Below are positions 16,560 through 17,989 of a stretch of 17,989 bases of DNA, one piece after another. The position numbers were made by a program, and so were the translations under genes. The stretch is from an uncultured Devosia sp. Its GTDB lineage: Bacteria; Pseudomonadota; Alphaproteobacteria; Rhizobiales; Devosiaceae. Below the pieces are notes generated by a model. It searched no databases. It saw only the letters and a list, made by a program, of their open reading frames with translations, and had not been told where the DNA came from. How positions within the stretch are numbered: position 1 is the first letter of the stretch; each line of letters opens with the position of its first letter. The DNA lies in assembly GCA_946480655.1 (NCBI GenBank), contig CAMLKN010000015.1, positions 1 to 17,989 of the forward strand, written 5' to 3'.

Positions 16560-16579
16560 GCGGCAGCTCCGGCTGCCGC
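16560..16579 (+). other. intercistronic stem-loop between binding protein and permease
   Basis: GCGGCAGC (16560-16567) pairs perfectly with GCTGCCGC (16572-16579) around TCCG, in the 35-base gap between the two genes. No T tract follows. Such hairpins between binding-protein and permease genes protect the upstream message from 3' decay and set unequal expression, as known for the malE-malF gap. Confidence 0.65.
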
Positions 16580-16586
16580 GAGTCTC

Positions 16587-17989
16587 ATGGCCGACTTGAC
16601 CGCGGGGCGTCCGCACAGGCGTCTCCACATCGCGATCACACCCTGGGCCGCCGTGGCATTTGCCGCGGCGGCTCTGGCGCTTGTGCCCATCGTGGCGATC
16701 GCAGCGACGGCCATGGCCGATACCGGCGGCCTCTGGGGCCATATCGTGCAGTTCGTGCTGCCGCAGGCGACCTGGAACACGCTGGTGCTCCTGGCGGGGG
16801 CAGGGCTCATTGCCACCATGGTCGGCACGGGCGCGGCCTGGATCGTCAGTGCCTATGATTTCCGTGGGCGCTGGTTCCTCGAATGGGGCCTGCTGCTGCC
16901 CCTGGCCGTGCCGACCTACATCATGGCCTATGCCTATCTCGATATCCTCAATCCGCTAGGGCCGGTGCAGGGCGTGCTGCGCTGGGTGTTGGGCTATTCC
17001 AGCCCGCGCGAATTCCGTCTGCCCGATATCCGCTCCATGTGGGGCGCCATCCTCGTCTTCGGCTTCGTCCTCTACCCCTATGTGTACCTGACGGCGCGGG
17101 CCATGTTTCTCACCCAGGCCGCCAATGTCACCGAGGTTGCCCGGACCCTGGGCGTGCCGCGCTCCGGCATCTTCTGGCGCGTGGCCCTACCGCTGGCGCG
17201 GCCGGCCATTGCCGTGGGTGTGTCGCTGGCGCTGATGGAAGTGCTCAACGATGTCGGCGCCTCGCAGTTTCTCGGCGTGCGGACGCTGACGGCCACCGTC
17301 TATACGACCTGGATTGTCCGCACGGACCTCGCTGGTGCGGCCCAGATCGCCATCAGCATGCTGGCCATTGTCCTCGCCGTCTTGATGATGGAGCGTTGGG
17401 CCCGTCGCAATCAGCGCTTTGCTTCCACCGCACAGAATGCGCGGCAGATGCAGCGGCAATCCTTGCGTGGCCCTGCGGCGCTCCTGGCCTTTGCCCTCGG
17501 CGTCGCGCCAATTGCCATCGGCTTTGCCGGGCCGGCCCTTTATCTCATCGTCGCGGCCATCCGGCGTATCGAGTTTGCCGGCCTCTCTACGGCGCTGCTG
17601 CGCGCCACGATCAACACCGTCACCATGTCGGCCATGGCGACGCTGGTCATTCTCGCCATCGGCTTTGCCGTTGCCTATGCGGCGCGGCTGCATGCTTCGC
17701 GCTGGACTTCAGGCGCCATGCGCGTGGCCGCACTGGGTTATGCCGTGCCGGGCACCGTGCTTGCCATCGGCATCCTGGTGCCCGTCGCCGCCTTCGACCG
17801 GACGCTGGGCAATCTCTGGCACGCCTGGACCGGAATGCCGGGCGGACTGCTGCTGCTGGGTTCCGGCGCGGCGCTCATCTACGCCTATGCGGCGCGGTTC
17901 CTCGCGATTTCCGTGGGCGGCATCGATGCGGGTTTGAGCCGCATTCCGCCCGCCTATGACCACGCTTCCCGGACCCTCGGCCAGTCGGC
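16587..17989 (+). CDS. fbpB: ferric-iron ABC transporter permease (partial, runs off window)
   Basis: 467 codons are visible and the frame is still open at the window end. It encodes a double-length permease with two binding-protein-dependent transport domains. Hydrophobic helices start at about residue 17. The first EAA loop is EVARTLGVPRSGIFWRVALPLARPA (about 183-207), which docks to the ATPase; the second begins at DHASRTLGQS right at the window edge. LNDVGASQFLGVRTLT follows the first loop as in FbpB proteins, and a linker of charged residues (about 270-295) separates the halves. ATG 16587 is the first start in frame after the binding-protein stop; its ribosome binding site (GCGAG) is weak, so coupling to upstream translation is likely. 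Roughly 80-100 residues are probably missing. Confidence 0.9.
   Translation, partial: MADLTAGRPHRRLHIAITPWAAVAFAAAALALVPIVAIAATAMADTGGLWGHIVQFVLPQATWNTLVLLAGAGLIATMVGTGAAWIVSAYDFRGRWFLEWGLLLPLAVPTYIMAYAYLDILNPLGPVQGVLRWVLGYSSPREFRLPDIRSMWGAILVFGFVLYPYVYLTARAMFLTQAANVTEVARTLGVPRSGIFWRVALPLARPAIAVGVSLALMEVLNDVGASQFLGVRTLTATVYTTWIVRTDLAGAAQIAISMLAIVLAVLMMERWARRNQRFASTAQNARQMQRQSLRGPAALLAFALGVAPIAIGFAGPALYLIVAAIRRIEFAGLSTALLRATINTVTMSAMATLVILAIGFAVAYAARLHASRWTSGAMRVAALGYAVPGTVLAIGILVPVAAFDRTLGNLWHAWTGMPGGLLLLGSGAALIYAYAARFLAISVGGIDAGLSRIPPAYDHASRTLGQS

Overview
The window reads as chromosomal DNA from a GC-rich alphaproteobacterium, most likely a member of the Hyphomicrobiales (Rhizobiales); a Devosia-like genus is my guess. 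The pointers are an HWE-family histidine kinase paired with a single-domain receiver, a GGAAC-N16-AGTT sequence resembling EcfG (general stress sigma factor) promoters, a TTTAGA-type iron control element like those bound by Irr, a DUF2336 protein, and a cluster of GANTC (CcrM) sites. Taxonomy is inference; no rRNA or other marker gene is present. I see no tRNA, rRNA, CRISPR array, insertion sequence or phage gene.

Layout. 1-1880: EcfG-like promoter, PAS-PAS-HWE sensor kinase and an overlapping receiver protein. 2007-3193: small secreted four-cysteine protein followed 5 bases later by an alpha/beta hydrolase. 3194-3353: A+T-rich spacer between convergent genes, with three TGATTCAA copies exactly 21 bases apart and two dyads. 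3354-4974: a baeRF/host-attachment-type protein (minus) diverging from a RarD-type EamA transporter (plus). 4971-8188: two overlapping, paralogous, membrane-anchored TPR proteins (minus). 8247-11434: oxyR (minus) diverging from katG (plus), with an OxyR-like operator between them, then a bidirectional terminator. 11484-13054: a four-helix membrane protein diverging from an AraC-family regulator, with two tandem 21-base repeats between them. 13146-14270: DUF2336 protein. 14325 to the window end: ferric-iron ABC transporter in the order ATPase, binding protein, permease, with an Irr-type element before the binding protein; the permease is cut by the window edge.

The window holds several short stress or nutrient modules: stress signalling (kinase/receiver), peroxide defence (OxyR-KatG), iron uptake (Fbp-type), and an uncharacterised pair of envelope TPR proteins lying directly downstream of oxyR. 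That TPR pair is the best candidate for an undescribed system. Several non-coding elements (EcfG-like promoter, phased TGATTCAA array, oxyR start-site dyad, AraC-side tandem repeat, iron element, intercistronic hairpins) are directly visible and give testable regulatory predictions. All high-confidence genes look intact; I saw no frameshifts.
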